64,000 bases of DNA from Calothrix sp. HK-06 (lineage in GTDB: Bacteria > Cyanobacteriota > Cyanobacteriia > Cyanobacteriales > Nostocaceae), in the NCBI RefSeq assembly GCF_001904745.1, contig NZ_MRCD01000039.1, positions 1 to 64,000 on the forward strand. Reading direction: 5' to 3'. Position numbers and translations under genes: made by a program. The stretch's first letter is position 1, and each line of letters starts with the position of its first letter. The notes under the pieces were generated by a model. It saw nothing but the letters and a program-made list of their open reading frames with translations, did not search any database and was not told the origin of the DNA. Positions 17,967-27,103 of the stretch are shown in pieces.

Positions 17967-20699
17967 TTATGTAGATATAGGGAATCGAATTGTAAAAGTA
18001 CTTCCCTGTCCTTCACCTAGACTTGTGGCAGTAATTGTACCACCATGTAATTCAATGATATGACTTGCAATTGCTAGCCCTAAACCTAAACCCTGGCGTC
18101 TGCCACTAGAATTATCTTGTTGATAACGTTCAAATACTTGGGGTAAAAACTTTGGCTTGATACCTATACCTGTATCTTTAACGTCTATTTGAATGTAATT
18201 AAAATCTTGACTTCCTTGCCAGGTGTGTGTAATTGATAAATATACTTCGATACGCCCACCTGCGTCGGTAAATTTTACCGCGTTGGAGAGTAAATTTCCC
18301 ATTACCTGTTGCAAGCGATAAATATCCCCAGAGATAGGAGGTATTGAGTTATCAAGTACTGTTACAAAGCGAATATTTTTAGCGTTGGCACCTGGATAAG
18401 CTGTTTCGATAGCCGCTGTGACAACAGTATAAAGGTTAACTGGCAAAAGTTCTAATTGCAGCTTACTTCTGAGGATACGCGACATATCGAGCAAATCTTC
18501 AAGAAGTTTAGCTTGTGACCTGGCATTGCGTTCAATTGTTTGAAGTGCTTTTTGAGTTGCAGCTTCGTCAAATTTGCGCGTTTGAAGTAACTTTGCCCAA
18601 CCTAATATTGCATTTAGAGGAGAACGCAAATCGTGTGATACCATCGCGACAAATTCATCTTTGGCACGGTTTGCTGTTTCTGCTGACTGTCGTGCTTTTT
18701 CTTCGAGTTCTAATAAATGCTTGTAACGTTCTTCGCTCTGGCGTAGTGCCGCTTCTATTTGTTTAAGCTGAGTTAAATTTATGATGAAACAAGCACTGTA
18801 ACCATCTTCTCTACCTTCCATTTGGGCAATACCAAGTAAGATGGGTACGCGCGTACCGTCTTTGTGAAAATACTCTTTTTCAAATGGAGTACAAAATCCA
18901 TTTAATTGTAGTTCTTGAACTTTTTCAGCATCGAGTTCTTGAAATTCTGATGGGGTCATTGTATCCCAACGCAAAACCCCTGTCTCAATATCGGCGCCTG
19001 TGTAGCCAAACATTTCTAAAAAAGCACTGTTTGCTTCGTAAATGCGACCACTGGCATCACCAAAATAAACACCTACAAAATTTGAGTCAACAATACGCCG
19101 AAACTTAGCTTCACTGTCACGCAATGCAGTTTCTGTTTGTTTTGCAACAGTAATATCTGTAGCATTACCAACTACTCTTGCGACATCTCCTTCAGAATTA
19201 CGAATTATCTTACCTTTATCTTCTACATACCGATAGTTTCCATCTTTAGAACGTACTCGGTAGGACAAACTATAACAATCTTGCTCGGCGATTATAGCAT
19301 CAAGAGCGCTTTTCAAATCATTAATATCATCAGGATGAATTAATTCATACCACCATTCAACTGTTGGCTCAACTTCCGCATTATTATAACCAAAAATGCG
19401 CGTTATTCCATCACTACGTTGTATGGTGTTTGCTTCAGTATCCCAATCATAAATCAAGCTATTAACAGCGCGCGCTGCCAGTTGGAACCGCTCGTTACTT
19501 TTACGGAGTAATTCCTCAGTTCGTTTCTGTTCTGTAATATCGAGCGCAGTCCCAACAATTTGACGGGGTGAATTATCAAAATTACGCTTAAAAATAACTT
19601 CTTTACTTAATAGCCATCTCCATTCCCCATTTTTATGTCGCATCCTATACTCAGTTTCAACACTATCGGTATCCTGAAGTGTATTAAAACGCTCAAGCAT
19701 TTGAGGCAATCGTTGTAAATCCTCTGGATGCATAAGTAAACCAAATAACTGGGCGCCCATTGCTTCAATTTCGGATATCGTATAACCTAAAACTTTGCCA
19801 ATTTGACGATTTACATAGACGTTACGTTGCTCAACTAAGTCATAAACGTATAGTAAACCTGGTGTAGCTGTGGCGATGCGCTCGATAAATTCCTCAGCTT
19901 GCTTTTTGGCTGTAACATCACGCCATGATGCAACAATTCCATCTCCCATTTTGGAAACCTGAATATCGAACACGCGCGTTGACAACTGTTTGCCAAATAC
20001 ATCGGTATATACGAGTGATTCCTTTATTAATGGTTGACCAGTTTCAACAATGCGGCAATACTCATCGAATAAACCAGTGGTGCGTGTTGCAGGGAATAAT
20101 TCGCACAGTAACTTACCTAGCTGCTCTGAGTTGCTCAACATATTCGCTTCACAAGCGGCAGCATTGACATATTCAAACCGAAAATCAATTATATTACCTT
20201 CGTTGTTAGGAACTGCCGAATAAAAGCCGAAGCAGTCGAGTGAATTTTCGATTGAAGTACGGAAGCGTTCCTCACTTTGCTGCAATTTTCGGCGTAAACG
20301 TACATTTTCGACTGCTGAGTGTAATGTTGAGCGTAAAATTTCGGGTGTGGTTTCTCGCTTTACTAAATAATCTTGTACACCGCTTTTCATTGCTTGGACT
20401 GCAACTGCTTCGTTGCCCTGCCCGGTTATCATTATCGCAGCAGGCAGCCAGGTACGCGGTTGAAGGTCGATTTGCTTTTTTAATTCGTCAATTAGCTCTA
20501 ACCCATCGATATCAGGAAGCAAAAAGTCGAATAAAATTACATCCGGTTGAAATCGGCGCCATGATTCAAGACCGCTTTTGCCAGTGGAAGCTTCAATAAT
20601 TGTATAGTTATATTTGGCATCTTGCTGTAAAAAATGGCGATAAAGCTCGCGTTCAGTGGGAGAATCATCAATAATCAGAACAGTTAGCTCAGTCGTCAT
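17967..20699 (-). CDS. Multi-PAS hybrid histidine kinase with N-terminal receiver
   Basis: Cytoplasmic signalling protein of 910 residues. An N-terminal receiver (about 1-125: TVLIIDDSPTERELY, phosphoacceptor Asp in VILFDFLLPDIDG, Lys in DYLVKRE) is followed by four PAS/PAC units (about 145-270, 275-395, 400-525, 530-650), a short coiled coil, a HisKA domain with His in FVAMVSHDLRSPLN and a HATPase with NLLSNAVKFT, VKDTGIGIK and GLGLGLAIASH. No membrane segment is seen. The ATG at 20699 is preferred to the upstream in-frame TTG. PAS ligands cannot be told from sequence. No regulator gene is adjacent, so the output partner is unknown. Confidence 0.9.
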   Translation of the reverse strand: MTTELTVLIIDDSPTERELYRHFLQQDAKYNYTIIEASTGKSGLESWRRFQPDVILFDFLLPDIDGLELIDELKKQIDLQPRTWLPAAIMITGQGNEAVAVQAMKSGVQDYLVKRETTPEILRSTLHSAVENVRLRRKLQQSEERFRTSIENSLDCFGFYSAVPNNEGNIIDFRFEYVNAAACEANMLSNSEQLGKLLCELFPATRTTGLFDEYCRIVETGQPLIKESLVYTDVFGKQLSTRVFDIQVSKMGDGIVASWRDVTAKKQAEEFIERIATATPGLLYVYDLVEQRNVYVNRQIGKVLGYTISEIEAMGAQLFGLLMHPEDLQRLPQMLERFNTLQDTDSVETEYRMRHKNGEWRWLLSKEVIFKRNFDNSPRQIVGTALDITEQKRTEELLRKSNERFQLAARAVNSLIYDWDTEANTIQRSDGITRIFGYNNAEVEPTVEWWYELIHPDDINDLKSALDAIIAEQDCYSLSYRVRSKDGNYRYVEDKGKIIRNSEGDVARVVGNATDITVAKQTETALRDSEAKFRRIVDSNFVGVYFGDASGRIYEANSAFLEMFGYTGADIETGVLRWDTMTPSEFQELDAEKVQELQLNGFCTPFEKEYFHKDGTRVPILLGIAQMEGREDGYSACFIINLTQLKQIEAALRQSEERYKHLLELEEKARQSAETANRAKDEFVAMVSHDLRSPLNAILGWAKLLQTRKFDEAATQKALQTIERNARSQAKLLEDLLDMSRILRSKLQLELLPVNLYTVVTAAIETAYPGANAKNIRFVTVLDNSIPPISGDIYRLQQVMGNLLSNAVKFTDAGGRIEVYLSITHTWQGSQDFNYIQIDVKDTGIGIKPKFLPQVFERYQQDNSSGRRQGLGLGLAIASHIIELHGGTITATSLGEGQGSTFTIRFPIST

Positions 20700-20848
20700 G
20701 TTTACCAAGCCATAGTGTAAATATATACATTATTTGGCAAATTAATCAATCGGTTTCGACAAACAATATTATGTGCCACGAAACATTAATAACATATTCA
20801 ATGTCTTACAGTTTTAAAGAGATTGTGAATACTATTGCCGAAAGATTT

Positions 20849-21736
20849 CTAGTAACTAATTTGATTGGATAGATAGCTGGGTGGTTCTACATGTATCATA
20901 ACTCTGGCAGGGGAAAATCTCTCTTTTAGAAGGTTTTCGACTTCTTCGGTGATGCGGTGAGATGTTTCTACGTCAGGAGCATCTACTATTAAATGCATTT
21001 CTATAAATACTTGGCGCCCAATAACTCCACGTGAGGCAATATCATGGCAGTTGACAACTCCAGGGACTGAAAGTGCGAGCGAGTGAATGACTTCGGGAGC
21101 AACTGCCATTTCATCTACGAGCCACGGTAAATTTTCTTTTAATACTGTCCATCCACTCCAAAATACTAGTAGTGCCACAGGGAAGGATAAGACTATATCT
21201 AACCATTGATATCCTAACCACACACCAATCAATCCTGCGATAACTGTTATCGTTACCCAAATATCGCTCATTGTATGGGTTGCGTCAGCAATTAAAATGT
21301 TACTTTTTACCCGCCTACCTACGCGACGCTCATAAAATGCTACAAAAATGTTTACACCTAATACCAGTAGTAATATCCATAGTTCTGAGGGAGTGATTTT
21401 TACTGGTTTACCACCGTTGATTATTTTTTCGACGGCGCCTTGAATTATTTCAAAACAGGCAATTCCCAAAAAAGCAGCAATTCCCAATGCTCCCACAGCT
21501 TCAAATTTCTGATGTCCGTAAGGATGTTCACGGTCAGGATAGGGAGAAGAAAAGCGACTAGTAATCAATCCTAGTACATTATTGGCACTATCGGTGACAC
21601 TGTGCAGCGCATCGGCAAGCAAGCTCAGGGAACCAGTCAAAGTTCCAACAAAACCTTTTAGCACCATCACAAAAATATTCAGCAGCAGTGTGATGAGTAA
21701 AACTCTTCTAACAACACCACGATTATCATAATTCAT
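20849..21736 (-). CDS. Cation diffusion facilitator family transporter
   Basis: Proton-coupled exporter of divalent metal (Zn, Fe, Mn or Co) of 295 residues. Six membrane segments are visible. The metal site residues are present as ADALHSVTDSANN in TM2 and IADATHTMSDIWVT in TM5, and the C-terminal cytoplasmic domain (about 200-285) has GVVNCHDIASRGVIG and VMIHVEPP. The D-x-x-x-D spacing with His in TM2 does not settle the metal. It is transcribed alone, away from a divergent small gene. Confidence 0.9.
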   Translation of the reverse strand: MNYDNRGVVRRVLLITLLLNIFVMVLKGFVGTLTGSLSLLADALHSVTDSANNVLGLITSRFSSPYPDREHPYGHQKFEAVGALGIAAFLGIACFEIIQGAVEKIINGGKPVKITPSELWILLLVLGVNIFVAFYERRVGRRVKSNILIADATHTMSDIWVTITVIAGLIGVWLGYQWLDIVLSFPVALLVFWSGWTVLKENLPWLVDEMAVAPEVIHSLALSVPGVVNCHDIASRGVIGRQVFIEMHLIVDAPDVETSHRITEEVENLLKERFSPARVMIHVEPPSYLSNQISY

Positions 21737-22122
21737 ACAGTATATTTTACATCCATACCTCTATTTATACTGTAGAACAAATAGCACAAAATAAATGTTG
21801 CAAACCCTTACTCACTAAAGCTTAGATATTTCTTTAGCCGCTATATTATACTTGAGTTTGTTGCAAGTATTTATCAAATTATTATCTCAACATAGACTTA
21901 ATTTAATAAGTGACTCATCTTACGTGTTCTTCAAACTAATTGATTACTTATTGCATTAATATCTATGAGGTTTTAAATAATTTTCATGATTTTTATATCA
22001 TCAGGAATAAATCTTAGGTATATTCCGGGTTTCTTTGTTGATATAGTAATGAAAACGAGATTTTGCATAGAAACCCCGTTTCTTTGTGTAAACAATTGTC
22101 AATAAGTGACGATAATAAAACT
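21737..22122. other. Intergenic region with palindrome copies
   Basis: About 386 bp between divergent genes. It carries a half copy (CCGGGTTTCT near 22025) and a full copy (AGAAACCCCGTTTCT, 22069-22083) of the AGAAACCSGGTTTCT repeat. The rest is AT-rich and should hold both promoters. Confidence 0.5.
22069..22083. repeat. AGAAACCCCGTTTCT palindrome
   Basis: One copy of the dispersed 15-base palindrome described at 14739-14753, with a single central mismatch. It lies about 40 bases ahead of the following start codon. Confidence 0.65.
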
Positions 22123-22473
22123 ATGTCTAGTACCCACTTAACATTAAACTTGGGCGAAGGTTCTATATCTTTTAGCTTTTCTGAGTCTGCTGCACACGAC
22201 TTGAAAGCTGCACTCGACCAATTGATAATAAGTCTCAAAGCTGTTTCGACGGCAAAAAGTGGTGGAGGCGCCAAACCAAGTCCTCAACGTCCTGTAGAGT
22301 ATAGATACACAGGAGAAGTTTTTCTGGAAATTTTTTGTAACCCAAATATCTGGGCAACACCTTTTGCTGCTAAAGTTCTAATTACCGTGCGCGATGCCAC
22401 CATTAAACTAACTACAGAAGCTGAACTCACTCGAATTATAGAGGATGTTAATCAGTACTTAGAACAATTTTAG
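22123..22473 (+). CDS. Conserved small protein of unknown function
   Basis: 116 residues starting [20 protein letters not shown]. Visible features are a helical segment [20 protein letters not shown], a short Gly/Lys/Pro-rich linker, and a C-terminal part with [20 protein letters not shown] and [12 protein letters not shown]. No signal peptide or membrane segment. I do not recognise a family; the two-part, well-composed sequence supports a real gene. The frame is open upstream to 22063 but that part reads through a repeat, so the ATG at 22123 is used. Confidence 0.65.
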   Translation: MSSTHLTLNLGEGSISFSFSESAAHDLKAALDQLIISLKAVSTAKSGGGAKPSPQRPVEYRYTGEVFLEIFCNPNIWATPFAAKVLITVRDATIKLTTEAELTRIIEDVNQYLEQF

Positions 22474-22864
22474 AGCCTTATCAAAATAAAAAAGGAGCAA
22501 GTGTTGCTGCCAGCACTGCTCCGGGAATTGAAAAAGACTCAAGCAATGAATTTTTATAGTTCCTTCTCTAATGACACCGACGCAATTAAGCGCAAAAAAT
22601 CATTTTGATATATCCCCACCATAACAGGGATGAATAGGGACTCACGGGTGTAATAAATCCGTATTATGTAAGTTTTACTAATTTGGAAGCTTTAAAGTTT
22701 TTAGCCAAGACTTGAGTTAACAGGGAATAATTAATTGTCGGATTGGGAGTAAGTGATTGTAAGCAGAGATTTTTCAGACTAGCAGTCTGTGCAACCCACC
22801 TTGGTTGTCAAATCTATGGTGACTTAATCTTAAGCCCAACCCAAAAACCGAACGTTTGGACTAA
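22474..22864. other. Gene-free gap with terminator-like hairpin
   Basis: About 391 bp between convergent genes. It holds the hairpin listed at 22486-22522 and otherwise no gene that I can support. It could contain a long 3' untranslated region of the DUF4327 gene. Confidence 0.4.
22486..22522 (-). terminator. Rho-independent terminator on the minus strand
   Basis: On the minus strand GGAGCAGTGCTGGCAGCAAC folds with GTTGC-type bases to CTTGCTCC and is followed by TTTTTTATTTT. It would stop transcripts coming from the DUF4327 gene, about 340 bases upstream on that strand. Confidence 0.6.
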
Positions 22865-23101
22865 TTAGTCGTTTTCCCATTCCTCACGACCAATTAAGTC
22901 GGCAATGCGGTCTCGCAGCAAAAAGTCGCATTTTTCTAATTCAGACTCAATACAAACCCATTCTCTAGCGGGAATGTACTGGCACAAGGTATAAATGGGC
23001 TGCTGTCTGCTTACAACCCCTTTCTGCACCAGCCGACGTGCTTCGTCTTGAATCACGCCTAGAGAATAGTAACTGATAGAAGGCACCGTATTGACACTCA
23101 T
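22865..23101 (-). CDS. DUF4327 family protein
   Basis: Short soluble protein of 78 residues, found in cyanobacteria. It begins MSVNTVPSISYYSLGVIQDE and contains EARRLVQKGVVSRQQPIYTL and YIPAREWVCIESELEKCDFL, matching what I recall of the DUF4327 family, ending DLIGREEWEND. No function is known. It starts with ATG at 23101 and is followed by a long leader-free gap with a terminator. Confidence 0.8.
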   Translation of the reverse strand: MSVNTVPSISYYSLGVIQDEARRLVQKGVVSRQQPIYTLCQYIPAREWVCIESELEKCDFLLRDRIADLIGREEWEND

Positions 23102-23969
23102 ATTTTTTACTCACGAATTACACTTAACTAGTGTTCCCGAAATTGTACTAAAACTAACGCAGCAAAAAAAATTTACTTATGGCTTGTGTTTTGTAGTTTG
23201 GTATACGGAACTATTTTCATTCTGGCGCTACACACCTTCAAATTATCTAAAGAAATGTGAAAAAAATCAATATCTCCTGACATATTTACCACCTACTATC
23301 TTCCGGTCTCAGTGTAGAGCTATGCTTTTCGACACATATTACTTTGCGGCGCCGACAAGGCATCGCTTCAGCACTCCAAGGCAAAAGAGAGTGTTTTGAT
23401 TAAGTGGAGAAACAGCGCAAAAGTCAGAACTGAAGGGCAGATTTGGTCGCCCGCTATCGATGAGATATGTGGCGGTGGCGTACAATCAAAACTGTTCTTC
23501 TAGATAAGATACACACAAATTACCTGCCTAGGTGAAAGGTATAAACTAGCTCAAAGCCTAAGTGCTAACATACCTCATTTGCTCTTGCCATTTATCTTGT
23601 CTTAAGGGTTTCTTAAACAAGTATTAAATTAGGTTAAGAATTTACTGAGTATCTGCTTACAGATTTTTATCTGTAACAAAAAGGCGATTGCCAAGCTTTT
23701 CAAAGCTAGTATACCAAATAATGACAAGCATAAAATGCCATTAAGGCAGTGCAATTACATAAATTATTGGGCTAAAAATATAACGTTCCTAGATTTGAGC
23801 GCTTCAAAACAGCAGGCACCCTGAAAAGATTAACTATTATAAATTTATATAACATTTATTAAGAGAACCAATATCAAGCGACAAAACTATGATGATGAAC
23901 TTTAGGGAAGCAGGGGGAAAAATTATCAGAAAGAAGCTCTGTATTGATCCCCTACTTTGGAGGTAGCTG
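23102..23969. other. Long gene-free stretch
   Basis: About 868 bp. An open frame at 23091-23399 lacks a ribosome binding site and has an unnatural composition, so it is not called. The stretch has a GGCGCC site near 23348. It could hide a small RNA, but I see no tRNA, tmRNA, RNase P or 6S signature. Confidence 0.4.
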
Positions 23970-24374
23970 TTACTCCTCTTCTTGGTCTTCTTGTGGGTCA
24001 TCTACGGAATCATCTACCGGGCGTTCGTTGCGAATACGATTGAGAAGCGACAAAACATTTGTACCACGCTCAATTGAATCATCCTCAACAAACATGACTT
24101 CAGGAGTACGACGTAAACGTACCCTTGAGCCAAGTTCGCTGCGGACGTAACCAGTAGCAGATTTTAGACCAGCCATTGTTTCGGCTTTGGCTTCTTGGGT
24201 TCCGTAAATGGAAACATAAATTTTGGCATGTTGCAAATCGCCAGAAACATTAACATCTGTGACGCTGACCATTCCTGTTCCCACACGGTCATCTTTAATG
24301 CCGTTAAGCAGCATAAGACTTACTTCTCGTTTAATCAATTCTGCAACGCGCTCAACGCGACGATTATTAGCCAT
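23970..24374 (-). CDS. rbfA: Ribosome-binding factor A
   Basis: Assists maturation of the 16S rRNA 5' end in the 30S subunit. The 134 residues form the usual KH-like domain: [38 protein letters not shown] and [20 protein letters not shown]. The C-terminal tail is strongly acidic (ending in [10 protein letters not shown]), common in cyanobacterial forms. It lies 42 bases behind a DUF751 gene on the same strand, a likely operon. Confidence 0.93.
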   Translation of the reverse strand: MANNRRVERVAELIKREVSLMLLNGIKDDRVGTGMVSVTDVNVSGDLQHAKIYVSIYGTQEAKAETMAGLKSATGYVRSELGSRVRLRRTPEVMFVEDDSIERGTNVLSLLNRIRNERPVDDSVDDPQEDQEEE

Positions 24375-24416
24375 AATATTTTAAGTCTCACGAATTAGCA
24401 TCAAAAAGTTGGCGCG

Positions 24417-24623
24417 TTAAACTGGGGTTAAGCCGAGCATTGCGCGTAATGTTAAGCTTACAAACACAAGGCTGCTTACTAAGATACCAATTAAGGCGAT
24501 TACAGTTACTGGACGCTTGAGTAATGGCGCCATTGGAGCGAAGAGGTTGAGTAACACGCCAAGAAGGGTTGTAATAAAGTAGCGGGGGTAGCGGGAAATA
24601 TTCTCCCAAAAACCGTCAAACAT
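24417..24623 (-). CDS. DUF751 / Ycf33-like membrane protein
   Basis: Sixty-eight residues with two hydrophobic segments (about 14-32 and 39-60). It starts MFDGFWENISRYPRYFITTL, the pattern of the Ycf33/DUF751 family known from cyanobacteria and algal plastids. Function unknown. A different open frame covers the same bases but has no such similarity. It is probably co-transcribed with rbfA. Confidence 0.85.
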   Translation of the reverse strand: MFDGFWENISRYPRYFITTLLGVLLNLFAPMAPLLKRPVTVIALIGILVSSLVFVSLTLRAMLGLTPV

Positions 24624-24740
24624 TTGATTTTATACTGCCTTAATTTTACTATAGGTTTTCAAGCACATACAATTCATTCTAATGTACGTGGCAAGAATTT
24701 GGCGCCGATAAAAGTGGGAGCTTGACTAATTGTATTAAAA

Positions 24741-24773
24741 AGAAATCCCGCTCTGCGATAGAACGGGATTTCT
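24741..24773 (-). terminator. Rho-independent terminator downstream of the HetZ-like gene
   Basis: AGAAATCCCG and CGGGATTTCT form a perfect 10-base stem with a 13-base loop. On the minus strand the stem is followed by TTTTT, so it fits termination of the HetZ-like transcript, whose stop codon is about 115 bases before it. Confidence 0.75.
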
Positions 24774-24886
24774 TATAATTAATGATTAAGTGTAATAATT
24801 TCACGTATTTAGAATTAGGATAAACGCATAACTAGTTTGAAATATTTTTAACTTTAAGCTAATGACTTGAAGTTAAGTTAATTCAA

Positions 24887-26107
24887 TTAACCAGCTTGTG
24901 CTTCAGCGTGACCATTACGAATTGTCCATGCTAATTCCAAAAGTTGAGTCCAGCGTTTTTGGAGTTGTTTTGGTGTGCATTTAACAGTTTTAGCAATAAC
25001 TTGGTCATTGATAAGTGCTGTTTTTAGTTGCAGAATTTGTTGCTGTTGTTCTGTTAGCTGACTGACAAAGTTGTCCCACTGCTGCGAAGATAAGCCTAAT
25101 TTCTGCTCGATACCCGCACCTAACCACTGATGTACTAGTTGCCAATTGTGAGTACGAGCAAATTTTTCAACGTGGTATTTAAAGCGTTGTTGCAAGTAGT
25201 CGCGTTGACGGCTAGTTAAACCTAAAATATTGTCGATTTCAGGAGCAGATAAGTCTTGGAGTTTGAGTGTTAAATAATCGATACAGTCTTTTTGACCTTG
25301 CGCTTCGAGGTAGCTCATAAGTTCTTGAACAACGCGGTTACGTTCTGAATCTTCAGCAGGATCAAAATTTCCTTGTGATACTAACTGTGCGCGTAATTGC
25401 TGTACAGTTGAGTTACGTTGGTAAGCTTCAGATTCTTCGGTACGCGAACCTTCGAGTGCTGCTTCAAAGTCAACTGTTGTTTCTTGCGGTTGGCGCCGGC
25501 TAAAACCTTGAGCGCGTAAAATAATCAATTGTTGGTTACAACCACCAGGTAGGTTAATTCGGCGTTTCGCGTATTGCTCAGTGAATGCCATATACTCAGC
25601 TAACTGTAACTTGGTACGTGGTGAGTAATTTTCAGCTAGTTCATTTTCACGGCGAAAAGCTTTGATGGCTTCGATATAAAATGCTTGTAAGAAATCTTCA
25701 ATCAAATTATAACGTGCGTCAAACCCTAGCTGAACATTAGGAGTTGAGATATGGCGGTATACCATTGAACCCAAACTGCTATGTAATTCTACACGGCCTC
25801 TTTGAGAACCAAGTTTGTAGTAATGCAAGCACTTTTGAATACGATGTCTTGCTAAGGTTAGTAACCAGGAATTAATTTCTCCGGAAGTTTGAATACGAGA
25901 GCTTTTATCGCAAATGCGTTCTACTTCGCGTGCAATGCGGGCTGAGACAGATTTAAGACAGGCTTCGGAGGCTTTGATTTGTGGTTGTAATTCCTGACAA
26001 AGTAAATCGACTAATGTATTATCTGTGACAGCGGAGAATTCAGGGGAGAATTCGACGGAAGCGGGCTGGTTTGCGATTGAGACGTTGTTGATGAAGTTAG
26101 ATTTCAT
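24887..26107 (-). CDS. HetZ-like regulatory protein
   Basis: Soluble protein of 406 residues, similar in length to HetZ, an early regulator of heterocyst differentiation. Segments I associate with the HetZ family are EINSWLLTLARHRIQKCLHY, GSQRGRVELHSSLGSMVYRH and the C-terminal YLTLKLQDLSAPEIDNILGL followed by TSRQRDYLQQRFKYHVEKFA. The C-terminal part is like a sigma-factor-type or helix-turn-helix region. The ATG at 26107 with AGGA upstream is preferred to an ATG 24 bases before it. It may be HetZ itself or a HetZ-related paralogue; the sequence alone does not decide. Confidence 0.6.
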   Translation of the reverse strand: MKSNFINNVSIANQPASVEFSPEFSAVTDNTLVDLLCQELQPQIKASEACLKSVSARIAREVERICDKSSRIQTSGEINSWLLTLARHRIQKCLHYYKLGSQRGRVELHSSLGSMVYRHISTPNVQLGFDARYNLIEDFLQAFYIEAIKAFRRENELAENYSPRTKLQLAEYMAFTEQYAKRRINLPGGCNQQLIILRAQGFSRRQPQETTVDFEAALEGSRTEESEAYQRNSTVQQLRAQLVSQGNFDPAEDSERNRVVQELMSYLEAQGQKDCIDYLTLKLQDLSAPEIDNILGLTSRQRDYLQQRFKYHVEKFARTHNWQLVHQWLGAGIEQKLGLSSQQWDNFVSQLTEQQQQILQLKTALINDQVIAKTVKCTPKQLQKRWTQLLELAWTIRNGHAEAQAG

Positions 26108-26394
26108 GATTTTTTTCCTGGAAGATAGCACCGTAACAAGTGCGAGCGAATTTTGGGCGATTGCTTTTTAACCGCTCACATCTATGACTGTATAGAATCT
26201 AAAAAAGTTACGGGTATCTACTTGTGTCGGTTTTTTTTAAATGCCACATTGCGACTGGCACATGGGCGCCCGACAATAGCTATTATGGTCTCAAACGCTT
26301 ATGCAGCAAGGCTTCAACCACACTCTACATCTGTCTATTTTTAGTGTAGAGAGTGTGACAGTTTTAAAAGTGGCGCCAAACACGACTTTTTATT

Positions 26395-27060
26395 TTAGGA
26401 ATAAAAATCAACGGCGCCATCAACAATCCCCAGGCCTTGACGGACTAATACTGCTTCGTCCCCTGTTAAATCTAAAATTGTGGATGTATTGTTGGTTGGT
26501 TCCTCGCCTGTATCGACGATTACATCAACAAAATCATCCAAACGGTCAAATAATTCTGCTTGTGTAATACCAAGTTCAAAATTTGTATCAAAATCTGTAT
26601 CAATACCATCCTCGGTTGGCAAGTGCGCGCTCGTTGAGATTATAGGATTCCCCAACGCTGACAACAAAGCCAAGCACACATTATGATTGGGTACTCGAAT
26701 GCCAGTAGTTTTGCGTTTAGGATTTTGTACTAATTTAGGTACTAATTTAGTGGCAGGTAACAAAAATGTGTATGGTCCAGGAATCAAGCGCTTCATAGTT
26801 CGGTAAGCGTTATCGCTAACAAAAGCGTATGTGGCTATATCTGAAAGCGAGGAACATAAAAACGTTAAAGGTTTGTTATTTGCTAGCTGCTTTATTTGTC
26901 GAACTCGTTCCACCGCTGATTTAACATTCAAGTCACAACCTATGGCATAAACTGTATCAGTAGGATACAGCATTACTGCACCACGCCTCAGTTCTGCTTG
27001 TATTTGTTCTATTCCACGGGTTTGGGGATTTTCAGGATGGATTGAAAAAATTTTTGTCAT
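26395..27060 (-). CDS. Sua5/YciO/YrdC family protein, probable threonylcarbamoyl-AMP synthase
   Basis: 221 residues of the YrdC fold. It has the AVMLYPTDTVYAIGCDL segment, IKQLANNKPLTFLCSSLSDI and NPIISTSAHLPTEDG, the binding-site motifs for ATP, threonine and carbonate used to make threonylcarbamoyl-AMP for tRNA t6A37. The C-terminal NTSTILDLTGDEAVLVRQG is also typical. There is no Sua5 C-terminal domain, so it is the short YrdC/YciO type. YciO-type members may not be the true t6A enzyme, so the reaction is inferred. It is divergent from larC. Confidence 0.85.
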   Translation of the reverse strand: MTKIFSIHPENPQTRGIEQIQAELRRGAVMLYPTDTVYAIGCDLNVKSAVERVRQIKQLANNKPLTFLCSSLSDIATYAFVSDNAYRTMKRLIPGPYTFLLPATKLVPKLVQNPKRKTTGIRVPNHNVCLALLSALGNPIISTSAHLPTEDGIDTDFDTNFELGITQAELFDRLDDFVDVIVDTGEEPTNNTSTILDLTGDEAVLVRQGLGIVDGAVDFYS

Positions 27061-27103
27061 AGATTGAATCGCCGTTAACCACTAATCATTTACTACTATT
27101 AAT

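Noticed and set aside
23091-23399. A 102-residue plus-strand frame in the gap after the DUF4327 gene
   Set aside because: No ribosome site, overlaps the start of the DUF4327 gene, and the composition (Phe, Thr, Tyr clusters) is not protein-like.
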